A program made the translations under genes and the position numbers. From NCBI GenBank assembly GCA_022787425.1, contig JALFWB010000002.1, forward strand, positions 29,396 through 93,395: 64,000 nt of DNA, read 5' to 3'. This DNA comes from Akkermansia sp. Its GTDB lineage: Bacteria; Verrucomicrobiota; Verrucomicrobiia; Verrucomicrobiales; Akkermansiaceae. The notes beneath the pieces were generated by a model, which was given only the letters and a program-made list of their open reading frames with translations, had not been told where the DNA came from and ran no database searches. Below, piece after piece: positions 6,779 through 15,708 of this stretch. Each line of letters starts with the position of its first letter. The first letter of the stretch is position 1.

Positions 6779-8884
6779 ATGGCAACAGACAGGAACACAG
6801 CACCGGAGGAAGCGTTGGAGGCCCTTTACGGCAGCGACACCTTCGGCATCAAGACGATGGAGAAGTACCTCTCCAAGAGTGCGTTCAAGAAGATGATGAA
6901 CACCATCCGCCAGGGCGGCAAGCTGGACCCGGGGATTGCGGATGAGGTGGCACAGGCCATGAAGGTGTGGGCACTCTCCAAGGGAGCGACGCACTACACG
7001 CACTGGTTCCAACCGCTGAGCGATGCCACGGCCGAGAAGCACGACTCCTTTGTGGAGCCGGACGGCGAGGGCGGGATGATCTGCGAGTTCACCGGCAAGA
7101 CGCTGATTCAGGGCGAGCCGGATGCCTCTTCCTTCCCCTCCGGCGGCATTCGCGCCACTTTCGAGGCCCGCGGCTACACGGCGTGGGACCCCACCTCCCC
7201 GGCGTTCATCAAGCGCACGGCTCACACGGCGACCCTGTGCATCCCGACCGCGTTCTGCTCCTACACCGGTGAGGCGCTGGACAAGAAGACCCCTCTGCTG
7301 CGCTCCATGAAGGCGGTGGGCACCCAGGCCGCCCGCGTGCTCAAGTGCTTCGGCATCACCCCCTCCTGCGTGGACAGCAACCTGGGCGCGGAGCAGGAGT
7401 ACTTCTTGGTGGACCGCGACCTGTATCTGAAGCGTCCCGACCTGATTGAGACGGGCCGCACCCTCTTCGGCTGCCTGCCGCCCAAGCATCAGCAGATGGA
7501 GGACCACTACTTCGGCTCCATCAAGGAGCGCGTGCTGGAGTTCATGTCCAGTGTGGACCACGCCCTCTGGGCCTTGGGTGTGCCGGCCAAGACCCGCCAC
7601 AACGAGGTGGCCCCCGCTCAGTTCGAGATCGCCCCGCTCTTCGAGGCCAGCAACGTGGCCGTGGATCACAATGTGATGATCATGGACATCCTGCAGCGCC
7701 AAGCCCTCAAGTTCAACTTGGTCTGCCTGCTGCACGAGAAGCCCTACGCCTGTGTGAACGGCTCCGGCAAGCACAATAACTGGTCCCTCTCCACCCCGGA
7801 GCTCGGTTCCCTCTTCTCCCCCGGCAAGACGCCGCACAGCAACCTCGTCTTCCTCACCTTCCTGGCCAGTGTCATCCGCGCCATCGATCTGCATGCGGAC
7901 CTGCTGCGCGCTTCCATCTCCAAGGCCGGTAACGACCACCGCCTCGGTGCCCAGGAGGCCCCGCCCGCCATCATCTCCATCTTCCTCGGCGACCAGTTGA
8001 CCGACATCGTGGAGCAGATCAAGGCCGGCGGTGCCAAGTCCTCCACCAGCAAGACCACCATGGAGCTGGGTGTGGATGTGCTGCCTGCCCTGCCCAAGGA
8101 CACCACGGACCGCAACCGCACCTCTCCCTTCGCTTTCACCGGCAACAAGTTCGAGTTCCGCGCCGTCGGTTCCTCGCAGACCTGCGCTTGGCCCATGGCG
8201 GTGCTCAATACCATCGAAGCCGAGACCCTGGACATGATCGCGACCAAGCTGGAGCCCGTCGTCGGCACCCCGGAGTTTACCTCCACCGTCACCGAGCTTA
8301 TCAAGGAGATGATCACCAAGCATGATCGCATCATCTTCAACGGCAACGGTTACTCCGAGGAGTGGCTCGCCGAGGCCGAGCGCCGCGGGCTGCCCAACCT
8401 CAAGGATACCCCGGAGGCTCTCGAGGTCCTCTCCCGCCCGGATACCATCGCTCTCATGGAGAAATACGGTGTGCTCTCCCGTGCCGAGCTCCTCGCTCGC
8501 AAGGAGGTGCAGATCGAGAACTATGAGAAGCTCATCGACATTGAGGCCAAGACCTGCCTCAATATGCTCCGTACCATTTATATGCCCGCCGTCAATAAGC
8601 AGATGGCTTCCCTCTGCAGCACCATCGCCTCCATCAAGGCCTCCGGCATCTCCGCCGGCCTCGCCGCTGTCACCCAGCAGGCGGAGTCCATCGGTGCCCT
8701 CTGCGATGAGTTGCCGGGCAAGGTCGCCGCGCTCGACGCGGCTATCTCCAATGGGTGCCCCCAGCGCATGAAGATCGCCATGCAGGACGCCCGCGACACC
8801 GTTGATGCACTCGAAGCCCTTGTGGCAGCTGACCTGTGGCCCGTTCCCACATACGCCCAGATGCTCAACATCCACAGCAAGTAG
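6779..8884 (+). CDS. glnN: Glutamine synthetase type III
   Basis: A 701-aa cytoplasmic enzyme that makes glutamine from glutamate, ammonia and ATP. The length and the motifs [44 protein letters not shown] (GSIII-specific) and [10 protein letters not shown] identify the type III family common in Bacteroidota, Verrucomicrobiota and cyanobacteria. The last part ([12 protein letters not shown] onward) is the helical GSIII C-terminal region. The ATG at 6779 lies about 50 nt downstream of the predicted start of a perfect sigma-54 promoter, so expression is probably activated under nitrogen limitation. A strong terminator follows. Confidence 0.95.
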   Translation: MATDRNTAPEEALEALYGSDTFGIKTMEKYLSKSAFKKMMNTIRQGGKLDPGIADEVAQAMKVWALSKGATHYTHWFQPLSDATAEKHDSFVEPDGEGGMICEFTGKTLIQGEPDASSFPSGGIRATFEARGYTAWDPTSPAFIKRTAHTATLCIPTAFCSYTGEALDKKTPLLRSMKAVGTQAARVLKCFGITPSCVDSNLGAEQEYFLVDRDLYLKRPDLIETGRTLFGCLPPKHQQMEDHYFGSIKERVLEFMSSVDHALWALGVPAKTRHNEVAPAQFEIAPLFEASNVAVDHNVMIMDILQRQALKFNLVCLLHEKPYACVNGSGKHNNWSLSTPELGSLFSPGKTPHSNLVFLTFLASVIRAIDLHADLLRASISKAGNDHRLGAQEAPPAIISIFLGDQLTDIVEQIKAGGAKSSTSKTTMELGVDVLPALPKDTTDRNRTSPFAFTGNKFEFRAVGSSQTCAWPMAVLNTIEAETLDMIATKLEPVVGTPEFTSTVTELIKEMITKHDRIIFNGNGYSEEWLAEAERRGLPNLKDTPEALEVLSRPDTIALMEKYGVLSRAELLARKEVQIENYEKLIDIEAKTCLNMLRTIYMPAVNKQMASLCSTIASIKASGISAGLAAVTQQAESIGALCDELPGKVAALDAAISNGCPQRMKIAMQDARDTVDALEALVAADLWPVPTYAQMLNIHSK

Positions 8885-8918
8885 TACAAACGAGCAGAGC
8901 GGCTCCCGCCCTCTTCTC

Positions 8919-8955
8919 ACCGCCTCCCCCGGGTGGGGGAGGCGGTCTTGTTTAC
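8919..8955 (+). terminator. Terminator after glnN
   Basis: A perfect 12-bp GC-rich stem: 8919-8930 (ACCGCCTCCCCC) pairs with 8935-8946 around a GGGT loop. A T-rich tail (TCTTGTTT) follows. Confidence 0.85.
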
Positions 8956-9000
8956 TCATCGCGCAGCGCGCCCTTATTTTCACTATGTGAAAGAAAAGGC

Positions 9001-9029
9001 TCGACTTCTACCGTGCCGGGGCATACAAT
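9001..9029 (+). promoter_or_regulatory. Promoter of the HicB-like gene
   Basis: TACAAT at 9024-9029 with a weak -35 TCGACT at 9001-9006 (17-nt spacer). Here 23 nt separate the -10 box from the ATG at 9053, so a short leader is expected, unlike most promoters in this window. Confidence 0.5.
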
Positions 9030-9052
9030 GGGGGCACAAACCCAATGTTGCT

Positions 9053-9490
9053 ATGACCCGAAGCGAGATTCATGAATTAGGAAGGCGCTACCCGCGCGTC
9101 ATCCGATGGTGTGACGAGGACGGCTGCTATATCGGCTCCCTGCCCGATGTCTGCGGCGACTGCACACACGGCGATACCCCGGAGGAGGTCGCTGCGAATC
9201 TTGAGGAATGCGCGGCGCTCTATGTGGAGAACACTCTGGCGGAGGGGCTCCCCCTCGCGGAACCCGGGGCCGTTCTCGTGCGCCCCACCCGCTTCCGCAC
9301 GGGCAATGTGGGCAGCAAAATCCGACTCCTCCGGGAGCTGCACGGCATGTCCCAGAAATCCCTTGCGGAGATGCTCGGCATCAGCCTTTCTACCCTGACC
9401 AAATGGGAGAACGGTTTGCGCCGTCCGAGCCGAGCCGCTGCCAAGTTGTTGGATATCCTGGACAAGCACCCGGAGTGTATTCACTCCTAG
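9053..9490 (+). CDS. HicB-like antitoxin/regulator with XRE helix-turn-helix
   Basis: A 145-aa protein. Residues about 10-75 match the HicB RNase H-like fold: YPRVIRWCDEDGCYIGSLPD, then GDTPEEVAANLEECAALYVE. The C-terminal half is an XRE-type helix-turn-helix (IRLLRELHGMSQKSLAEMLG, then SLSTLTKWENGLRRPS). HicB proteins normally neutralise a small HicA mRNA interferase encoded next to them and repress the pair. No hicA-sized gene is visible on either side: a terminator lies upstream and the C66 gene converges downstream. This is therefore an orphan antitoxin or a stand-alone repressor. The unusual CGDC in the strand-turn region replaces the more common PGC. Confidence 0.75.
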   Translation: MTRSEIHELGRRYPRVIRWCDEDGCYIGSLPDVCGDCTHGDTPEEVAANLEECAALYVENTLAEGLPLAEPGAVLVRPTRFRTGNVGSKIRLLRELHGMSQKSLAEMLGISLSTLTKWENGLRRPSRAAAKLLDILDKHPECIHS

Positions 9491-9523
9491 CCCCCTGCCC
9501 GATGTGGGCTGAAGGCACAGCAC

Positions 9524-9558
9524 GCGCCGCGCCGTGGGGCTTTCCCACAACGCGGCGC
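9524..9558. terminator. Hairpin between convergent genes
   Basis: GCGCCGCG (9524-9531) and GTGGG pair with CCCAC and CGCGGCGC (9551-9558) around a GCTTT loop. It sits between the converging HicB-like and C66 peptidase genes and could stop transcription from both sides. The T-run on the plus side is short and displaced. Confidence 0.55.
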
Positions 9559-9590
9559 ATTCCGCTGCACGGCTTTTAGTTCGAGGGGGC

Positions 9591-12500
9591 TTACTTCTGC
9601 CTACGCCGCCGTGCGCACAGCCCCATCAGCCCCAGCAGGGCCAGAGTAGCCGTGGTGGGCTCGGGGGCGTCGAAGGTCACACTCGTCAGCACGATGGTCT
9701 TTTCCGTGCTGTTGTAGACAAGAGTGGAATTCTCCGTGAGGTTGGCTGTGTTGCTGAAAAGATCCTGAGCCTTCACGGTCTTACCATTAGCCGCTCCATC
9801 CAGACTGGAAACACCGGTGAACAGGGTCACGCTGTAGGTTCCATCCTCCTGCGATACCCCCATGCTTTGGGATAAGGTCAGGGCCTTCGTTCCATCGGTC
9901 CAAAGCGTAAGTGCCTTACCATTCAAATCGACCCCGGTCTCAAAGGTCAGGGCCGTTGCACTGCTCAGGTCCAGTGCAGCATTCACTGTCGCCACCGGAT
10001 TTTCTGTTGCATTCGTCCCAACTGCATCGGCCAGAGCAAATGTTGCGGCCTCTGCCGCCCCCACCAAGTCACTCACATAGGCCCGTGCCTCAAACGCACC
10101 GCTGACCTTGACCGTGAGGTTAGACTCCAAAGTAGCCCCGCCGCTGATGCTCAACGAGGTTGCGTTCAACGTGGTAGTGTTGGAGGCGTTATCCAAGGTT
10201 ATGAGCGGCAACGTATTTGTTCCGGACGTACGCTCCGAATCTCGACTCATGACCAACGCTCCCCCTTCAACGGAGATACTACCATTAAATGCACTCAAAT
10301 CTCCTATAAGTTTTTGGGTACCGGCGCCCTGCTTTGCTATGTCGATGTTATTCTCAATGTGACCGGTGAAAGTGTGGACGTCATCATGTGTCTCGATAAT
10401 CAGCTTAACGGGGCCTCCAGTCTGATCAAGAATATTTCTACCCATATCATAAGCACCTCCCTGTAATCGCACACAATCATAGCCGTTAAATTTTGTATAA
10501 CCAGTTTCAAGTGCAGAATCCAACCCACCCACCTTCAAACTATTACCGACAACAACGTGCCCATAGTTGTTCCATGTGGTCACAGAAGAATCAGTTCCTT
10601 GCCTTTTGCCATTCAGTAGAGTTAATTTTACACCGCCCTTAATTTCCCCACCATTCAATTGAAGAAGTTGATGACACGCAGATTTAGAATCACTATCCCC
10701 GGCACGAAGCTCAATACCTGACAGGCAGTCTATCTCATTTATCAAAAACATTCCACTCCTTTGGCTTCCGGTCATTGTCATCTGCAATGCCCCCTCCGCT
10801 CTCAACCTATCAATTTCCATCACCGTTGTCGGTGTATACGCTCCTCCGGAGAGCGTTGAACTAGGAGCCCATGTGATTGAGCCACCTTTTTGTGTTACAT
10901 TCAACTCATCAACCTTACACGCCACAAGCGCATCCACACCCATTTTCCCGGCCAATGTACCGCCATCCAAATGCAGTCTTGAAAGAGACATGACGGGAGC
11001 AGAGTTCTCCGTATGGTCATAACTCGTCAACTCAAGATTCAACGTGCCACTCACTGTCCACTCCTTACCACTCGCAGAGACTAGCTGCAAGCCTGTCTCG
11101 TAACAACTCATTGTAGCAGTTCCGGCTATATGCAGATTGACATCTTTCAAGGCTCCACCTGAGATTCCGGACAAATACGCCGATGTCTTATCCGAGTCAA
11201 CCAGCACTGTTCCTTCTCCGCTTGCAGTGAAAGCTGCGGTAGCCTTTCCAATAGACAAAATGCTATCCCTAGCCACGGTGTACGTTGTCGCTGCCGAAGA
11301 TACATTAAGGCGAGTACCGAACGTATCGTCTGCCGAACCGACGTTGATGGTACCGGCGGACGGATCAGTAGCCAAGGAGTAGCTCACCATGCCCGAATTG
11401 GAGGTGTTACGGAACTGAACTGACGCCTTCTCCTTCATGGTCAGATTGATGGCTTTTGAGACGGAGGCATCTGAATGAAGAGCAAGTGTGGCTGTGCCAT
11501 CCACCTTCAAAAAACCAACGACAGAAGGATTATAGACATCGTATGTACCGCTTCCCTGAAACGTGGCAGAAGCTCCGGAGGCGACCTCCAAGCCTGCCAG
11601 TTGAACACTATCTGACACATCGTAGACAAAGGAAGCCGTGTCTTGCACCTTTACAGCACGATTGCCGAGGTTCAGCTGAGCCGTGAGAGAGGTTCCGGTT
11701 CCACTGACGGTGAGATCCCGTGAACCGGAAATACTTCCCGGCTTGTTAGCATCGCTCTCGAACACATAGGAGCCACCCGTCACTTTGATTGCCGATGGGT
11801 TCACGGTTCCACTGATGGTAACTGTCTGGGTTTCGGTATTGGAAGTAAAATTCACAACAGATTTTTCAGGGCTCGCAGCGTTTTCAGGACTCTCTGTGTC
11901 CTTCCAATTCGTTGTAGCCGCCGACCAAGTCCCCGAACTACCATTCCAAGTGGCGGACTGCTCCTGTTTATAGGTAAGAGTCAGGTAGTTACCATTGAGA
12001 GAAAGATTCCCGTTATAGGAGACAAAATTCTCCAAACAATTACTATTAACCGAGGAACCGAAGTAGATTAGGTAATATGTTTGTTTCTCCTCACCGTGGG
12101 CAAAGTCAAAATAGACCTTGCCTCCGAAATTGGGAACACCGTTGATCGTCAGCATCGTATTTGATTTCGTATCCGGATTTGACAAATCAAAGGAGAAGCG
12201 GGCACCATCGGCAAAGGTCAGGTAGGAAGCGTTAAGGGTGTTTTTTGTTCCCGACACACTCAGTACACTGCCGGCAGCGAAGGTAGCACTCCCCAAGGAG
12301 GCGATGCCACCTGCCTCCATGGAAAGAGTAGCGCCACGCTCAATCATACTCGTTCCGGAAATCGCCAGGGTACACCCACTCCCCACTGCCAAGGTTCCAC
12401 CCTTTACCGACAGCCCCGCAGCGGATATATTCAGCCCGAATGAAGCCTTTGCTGCACCGGATTTAATGAGATCGCCGGCAAGGGCAATCAAATCAGCAGC

Positions 12501-13916
12501 CCCACTATTGGCAGCATTGAAGGTGTAATCCTTTGATACGGCATCAATAGTCATGTTATGTGCCGTTGCCGTTCCGGAGATCTTGATTTCCCCACCGGGA
12601 TTACCGTCATCATTAAAACGAACATTTCGGGAAGCATCGAAATAACTGTTGTAATAATCACCGTTGACGGAGACCTGCCAACCCGTCGCATCGGTCGGCA
12701 TGGCCGTTGCCATGCTTCCGGTTCCCTGTCCGGCCTTCCAAGCCTCTCCACCATGCCACACCAAATCGTTCTCAGCATACTGCCGCCCCATATCTTTAAG
12801 GGAATCCGGGGTATTGATGGCAGTAAGTTTAGCAACGAGCCAGGATGATTCGGATTTACCTTCGAGATTCACCGTGCACGCCTCGTCCTCGTATAATTTG
12901 ATGAATCCATCAGTTACCTTCACATAGGCTGTTTTCAACCCGTTCGGATCTCCCACATTGGAATTAGCGTAGATGAGTCGATTAATTTCTCCGGAATCAT
13001 TCAATCCGAATCCATACAAAGTGAGCGAATGACCACTACCGGTTGTTGACTCCGGAGAACTAATATCCAGCCCTATCAACTGGCCATATACGTTTTGAAT
13101 AACCTTTCCATTTTCATCCACTTGCACCCCCAACAACTCCTTAATGCTCTGAGTCAACTCCGAAACAGTCTTAGGAGACCTTGTGAGAGTGACGCTGTTG
13201 GTTGAGAAAAAGTCTCCGAACACATTCTGCGACTTTGCCTCCCAATTTCCGCTTTTACACACGTCAAGATACGTAGGCAACGCCAACTCCAAACTGCCCG
13301 CTATATTGGCAAATGTATCGTAATACCATTTTGTGATGTTCAACGATTGCACGCCAAGCATCGTCTTAGCAGTCTGAGTATCTTGGACTGCGTAGCCATG
13401 CTGCATTTTTGTCGAGTCCGAGGCAAAGATACCATAATAGCACTGCCAGTACTGCAACATATTGGCAGCTGTATGAGCCCAGCACATATTGCCGTCTGCC
13501 GTCATACCATATGAGCTGCGCGTTGAGGTCTCCCCGGAGGTACTACCCACCAGTTTTTGAACGGCATAGGCATCGATATTATCTGCAGTTAGAGCTTGAT
13601 TGTTCTGATTGAGAGGATTCTTATACCAATCCGTGGTCGTATCTACTCGAGAGGCCCATTTCCCCAAGAAAGACAAATCCTTTACACTGCCGGTTTTCGT
13701 GGCATTCGCCTTCCACGCATCGATAAAAGCCTTTACGGACGTGCTGTTGGCATTCACCAACGTAGAACCCTTTGTACTGTCGAAATAAAACTCAGAGTTC
13801 CACGGATTGTTGTAATCCACACCGGAGACGACATACGGATCGGAAGAAGCGAGGGAGGAGGGAGCGAAGGACAGCGCAGCGAGGAGGGAGAGTACAGCGA
13901 GGGAAGTGAGTTTCAT
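9591..13916 (-). CDS. Secreted IdeS/Mac-like (C66) cysteine peptidase with beta-rich repeats and PEP-CTERM tail
   Basis: A 1441-aa exported protein. Residues 1-24 are a signal peptide (MKLTSLAVLSLLAALSFAPS). Residues about 100-345 resemble the C66 peptidase fold of streptococcal IdeS: nucleophile in NMCWAHTAANMLQYW (Cys145), histidine in GSGHSLTLYGFG (His296), and a strand IYANSN (Asn318/Asn320) where IdeS has aspartates. Residues about 430-1380 are Ser/Thr/Gly/Asn-rich beta-repeats like autotransporter or beta-helix passengers. The end is a PEP-CTERM sorting signal: PEPTT, a short hydrophobic helix, then RRRRQK, so export and exosortase processing are likely. The gene is visibly more AT-rich than its neighbours. 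Family assignment comes from motif order, not an alignment search. The natural substrate is unknown. Confidence 0.7.
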   Translation of the reverse strand: MKLTSLAVLSLLAALSFAPSSLASSDPYVVSGVDYNNPWNSEFYFDSTKGSTLVNANSTSVKAFIDAWKANATKTGSVKDLSFLGKWASRVDTTTDWYKNPLNQNNQALTADNIDAYAVQKLVGSTSGETSTRSSYGMTADGNMCWAHTAANMLQYWQCYYGIFASDSTKMQHGYAVQDTQTAKTMLGVQSLNITKWYYDTFANIAGSLELALPTYLDVCKSGNWEAKSQNVFGDFFSTNSVTLTRSPKTVSELTQSIKELLGVQVDENGKVIQNVYGQLIGLDISSPESTTGSGHSLTLYGFGLNDSGEINRLIYANSNVGDPNGLKTAYVKVTDGFIKLYEDEACTVNLEGKSESSWLVAKLTAINTPDSLKDMGRQYAENDLVWHGGEAWKAGQGTGSMATAMPTDATGWQVSVNGDYYNSYFDASRNVRFNDDGNPGGEIKISGTATAHNMTIDAVSKDYTFNAANSGAADLIALAGDLIKSGAAKASFGLNISAAGLSVKGGTLAVGSGCTLAISGTSMIERGATLSMEAGGIASLGSATFAAGSVLSVSGTKNTLNASYLTFADGARFSFDLSNPDTKSNTMLTINGVPNFGGKVYFDFAHGEEKQTYYLIYFGSSVNSNCLENFVSYNGNLSLNGNYLTLTYKQEQSATWNGSSGTWSAATTNWKDTESPENAASPEKSVVNFTSNTETQTVTISGTVNPSAIKVTGGSYVFESDANKPGSISGSRDLTVSGTGTSLTAQLNLGNRAVKVQDTASFVYDVSDSVQLAGLEVASGASATFQGSGTYDVYNPSVVGFLKVDGTATLALHSDASVSKAINLTMKEKASVQFRNTSNSGMVSYSLATDPSAGTINVGSADDTFGTRLNVSSAATTYTVARDSILSIGKATAAFTASGEGTVLVDSDKTSAYLSGISGGALKDVNLHIAGTATMSCYETGLQLVSASGKEWTVSGTLNLELTSYDHTENSAPVMSLSRLHLDGGTLAGKMGVDALVACKVDELNVTQKGGSITWAPSSTLSGGAYTPTTVMEIDRLRAEGALQMTMTGSQRSGMFLINEIDCLSGIELRAGDSDSKSACHQLLQLNGGEIKGGVKLTLLNGKRQGTDSSVTTWNNYGHVVVGNSLKVGGLDSALETGYTKFNGYDCVRLQGGAYDMGRNILDQTGGPVKLIIETHDDVHTFTGHIENNIDIAKQGAGTQKLIGDLSAFNGSISVEGGALVMSRDSERTSGTNTLPLITLDNASNTTTLNATSLSISGGATLESNLTVKVSGAFEARAYVSDLVGAAEAATFALADAVGTNATENPVATVNAALDLSSATALTFETGVDLNGKALTLWTDGTKALTLSQSMGVSQEDGTYSVTLFTGVSSLDGAANGKTVKAQDLFSNTANLTENSTLVYNSTEKTIVLTSVTFDAPEPTTATLALLGLMGLCARRRRQK

Positions 13917-14046
13917 GAATGAAAAGTGAGCGGTGGCGGGGTTAAAAACAGGCGGAGGGAGCCACCGGAGAGAGGACGGGGGAAAGAACTACCGCGCGCA
14001 TGGTGAAGAAACGTGTTGAAAGTACAGAGAACGTGTCGATGCTGAT

Positions 14047-14076
14047 ATTTTAGCTTACGCGGGGAGGTAAGGGCAA
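14047..14076 (-). promoter_or_regulatory. Promoter of the C66 peptidase gene, long 5' leader
   Basis: On the minus strand, TTGCCC (14076-14071) and TAAAAT (14052-14047) are 18 nt apart. Transcription would begin near 14040, leaving a leader of about 120 nt before the ATG at 13916. That is unusually long for this window and could hold a regulatory structure. I recognise no known riboswitch in it. Confidence 0.55.
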
Positions 14077-14096
14077 GGAAAAAATGCGGTAGGGGC

Positions 14097-14138
14097 AAAA
14101 AAATCCTGCTGCGGGGGGAGGAAAAGGCCCGCAGCAGG
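14097..14138 (-). terminator. Terminator after the thiazole synthase gene
   Basis: On the minus strand an 11-bp perfect stem (CCTGCTGCGGG arm at 14105-14115, partner at 14128-14138) is followed by a run of seven T, seen as A at 14097-14103 on the plus strand. It ends the thiE-thi4 transcripts. Confidence 0.85.
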
Positions 14139-14161
14139 GAAAAGAGGGGGTCAGCGAGGGA

Positions 14162-14938
14162 TCAGGCGAGGCTGCGAATGGCGGCGGACATGAGCTCCGC
14201 AACCTTCTTACCGCTCATGAGCATACCGCCGAAGATGGGCCCCATGCGGAAGCTGCCGGAGACGCCGTTGGCGGCCATACCGGAGACGAAGAGCCCGGGG
14301 TAGATCTCCTTAGTATTGTCGATGGTGGTGCGCTCGCCCTCGGCGGCGTCCATACTCATCTCCCCGATGACACCGCCGGTGGGGGTAGCGAGAGAGACAC
14401 CGTTCTTGCGCGCGACGGTGCGGGCGATCTCGCAATCATGCCCCGTGGCATCGAGGACGACCTTGGAAGCGAGCGTGAGGGGGTCGACGTGCAGCCCCTC
14501 GCGCAGGACGGGGGTCCAGTTGACGACAACGCCGCCGACACGGCCCTGCTTGTAAACGACATCCTCCACGGAATAGCAATTGAACACGATGGCACCGGCC
14601 TGCGTTGCGCGGTAGAGGAGGCCGGCGGTCGCGTGCACGGAATCCACGATGTGCGTACCGTTCCGATAGGGCTTGTGAGCGAGACCGAGCTCATCAATGA
14701 TGGGCAAAGCCTCATCCTGCACCACGATGTCATTGAACATCATGGCGCCGCCCCACATACCGCCGCCCGGGGAGAGCTTGCGATCGAACAGGGCGACCTT
14801 GTGCCCCATTTTAGCGAGATAATAAGCGCAGACGATACCGCTGGGACCGCCGCCGACGATGGCTGCATCCAACTGCAGGCAAGAAGAGAGCTTGCCGAAG
14901 TAGGACTCAATAATACCTTGAGAAATGATGGTTTCCAC
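14162..14938 (-). CDS. thi4: Sulfide-dependent thiazole synthase, Thi4 family (archaeal type)
   Basis: A 258-aa enzyme that makes the ADP-thiazole precursor of thiamin from NAD and glycine. It has an N-terminal dinucleotide-binding GGGPSG, GGGMWGGAMMF and a C-terminal FVSGMAANGVSGSFRMGPIFG. At the position where yeast THI4 has its sacrificial cysteine, this protein has His150 (EGLHVDPLT). Family knowledge says this marks the multi-turnover form that takes external sulfide, suited to anaerobes. The start is the GTG at 14938, placed 8 nt after a -10 box. A longer frame from a TTG at 14974 would run through the promoter. It lies just after thiE on the same strand. Confidence 0.88.
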   Translation of the reverse strand: METIISQGIIESYFGKLSSCLQLDAAIVGGGPSGIVCAYYLAKMGHKVALFDRKLSPGGGMWGGAMMFNDIVVQDEALPIIDELGLAHKPYRNGTHIVDSVHATAGLLYRATQAGAIVFNCYSVEDVVYKQGRVGGVVVNWTPVLREGLHVDPLTLASKVVLDATGHDCEIARTVARKNGVSLATPTGGVIGEMSMDAAEGERTTIDNTKEIYPGLFVSGMAANGVSGSFRMGPIFGGMLMSGKKVAELMSAAIRSLA

Positions 14939-14946
14939 GGGGAACA

Positions 14947-14974
14947 ATGATAGCGCGCGGCGCGGGGAAGTCAA
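14947..14974 (-). promoter_or_regulatory. thi4 promoter at the 3' end of thiE, leaderless type
   Basis: On the minus strand, TTGACT (14974-14969), a 16-nt spacer, then TATCAT (14952-14947). The GTG start at 14938 follows after 8 nt. The -35 overlaps the thiE stop codon, so thi4 can be expressed separately from thiE. Confidence 0.7.
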
Positions 14975-15603
14975 TGCGCAAGTATGTCATTGACCGCGTG
15001 GGCTGCGGCAGCGATGTTTTTCTGCTGCAAAAGCCAAGAAACGATGACCACACGCTGCGCCCCCGCCGCCAGCACATCGGGAAGCGTGGCCGCATTGATA
15101 CCGCCGATGCAGAACATGGGCAGCTCCCCCAGCTGCGCCTGCACCTGCGCGATGTGCTGCAAACCGATGGCAGGGCGCCCCGGCTTGGTACCCGTGGGGA
15201 AAAGCGGCCCGAAGCCGATGTAGTCCGCCCCCTCCGCGAGGGCATCCAGGGCCTGCTGCGGGCTGTGAGTGGAGCGACCGACGAGCATCTGCGGCCCCAC
15301 GACGGCACGCACCTGCGCCAGCGGCCCCGCATCCTGCCCCACATGAACGGCATCCGCCCCGAGGGAAGCCGCGAGCTCCGGGTAATCATTCAGCACGAAA
15401 ACGGCCCCGGCGGCCCGGCAGAGTGGCTGCATGACACGCGCCAGCTCCGCCACCTGCGGCAGAGGGAGCCCCTTGGCACGCAATTGCAGGATGCGCACCC
15501 CGCCCTCGAGCAACGCCGACGTCTTCTCCGCTACCTGCCCGGGGGCGGTGTAGCCCATATCCACGATGCCGTACAAGCGGCAGGATTGCAACACATGCTT
15601 CAT
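14971..15603 (-). CDS. thiE: Thiamine-phosphate synthase
   Basis: A 210-aa TIM-barrel enzyme that couples HMP-pyrophosphate with thiazole phosphate to form thiamin monophosphate. Motifs: LYGIVDMGY at the N-terminus, ILQLRAKG (usually QLREK; the usual Glu is Ala here), NDYPELAASLGADAVHVGQ, GRSTHSPQQA, ADYIGFGPLFPTGTKPG (phosphate loop) and FCIGGINAATLPDVLAAGA. The start at 15603 is set by a promoter 7 nt upstream; the frame extends 12 codons further without support. It pairs with thi4, which supplies the thiazole half. Confidence 0.9.
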   Translation of the reverse strand: MKHVLQSCRLYGIVDMGYTAPGQVAEKTSALLEGGVRILQLRAKGLPLPQVAELARVMQPLCRAAGAVFVLNDYPELAASLGADAVHVGQDAGPLAQVRAVVGPQMLVGRSTHSPQQALDALAEGADYIGFGPLFPTGTKPGRPAIGLQHIAQVQAQLGELPMFCIGGINAATLPDVLAAGAQRVVIVSWLLQQKNIAAAAHAVNDILAH

Positions 15604-15610
15604 GCCGCCC

Positions 15611-15639
15611 ACTGTAACACAAGCGGGCGCGCTTGGCAA
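15611..15639 (-). promoter_or_regulatory. thiE promoter, leaderless type
   Basis: On the minus strand, TTGCCA (15639-15634), a 17-nt spacer, then TACAGT (15616-15611). The ATG at 15603 follows after 7 nt. No TPP riboswitch can fit between promoter and start codon. Confidence 0.75.
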
Positions 15640-15708
15640 GGCAAAAGCAAGCCCCCTGCCCCCGCACGACGGCGGAAACAGGGGACGAAAACGCAGGGGA
15701 TGCGAGGC

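Noticed and set aside
6683..8983. 766-aa frame on the minus strand
   Set aside because: Antisense to glnN and running through its sigma-54 promoter and terminator; no domain features.
8885..9052. A hicA toxin gene upstream of the HicB-like gene
   Set aside because: The region holds only the glnN terminator and a promoter; no small dsRBD-like frame is present.
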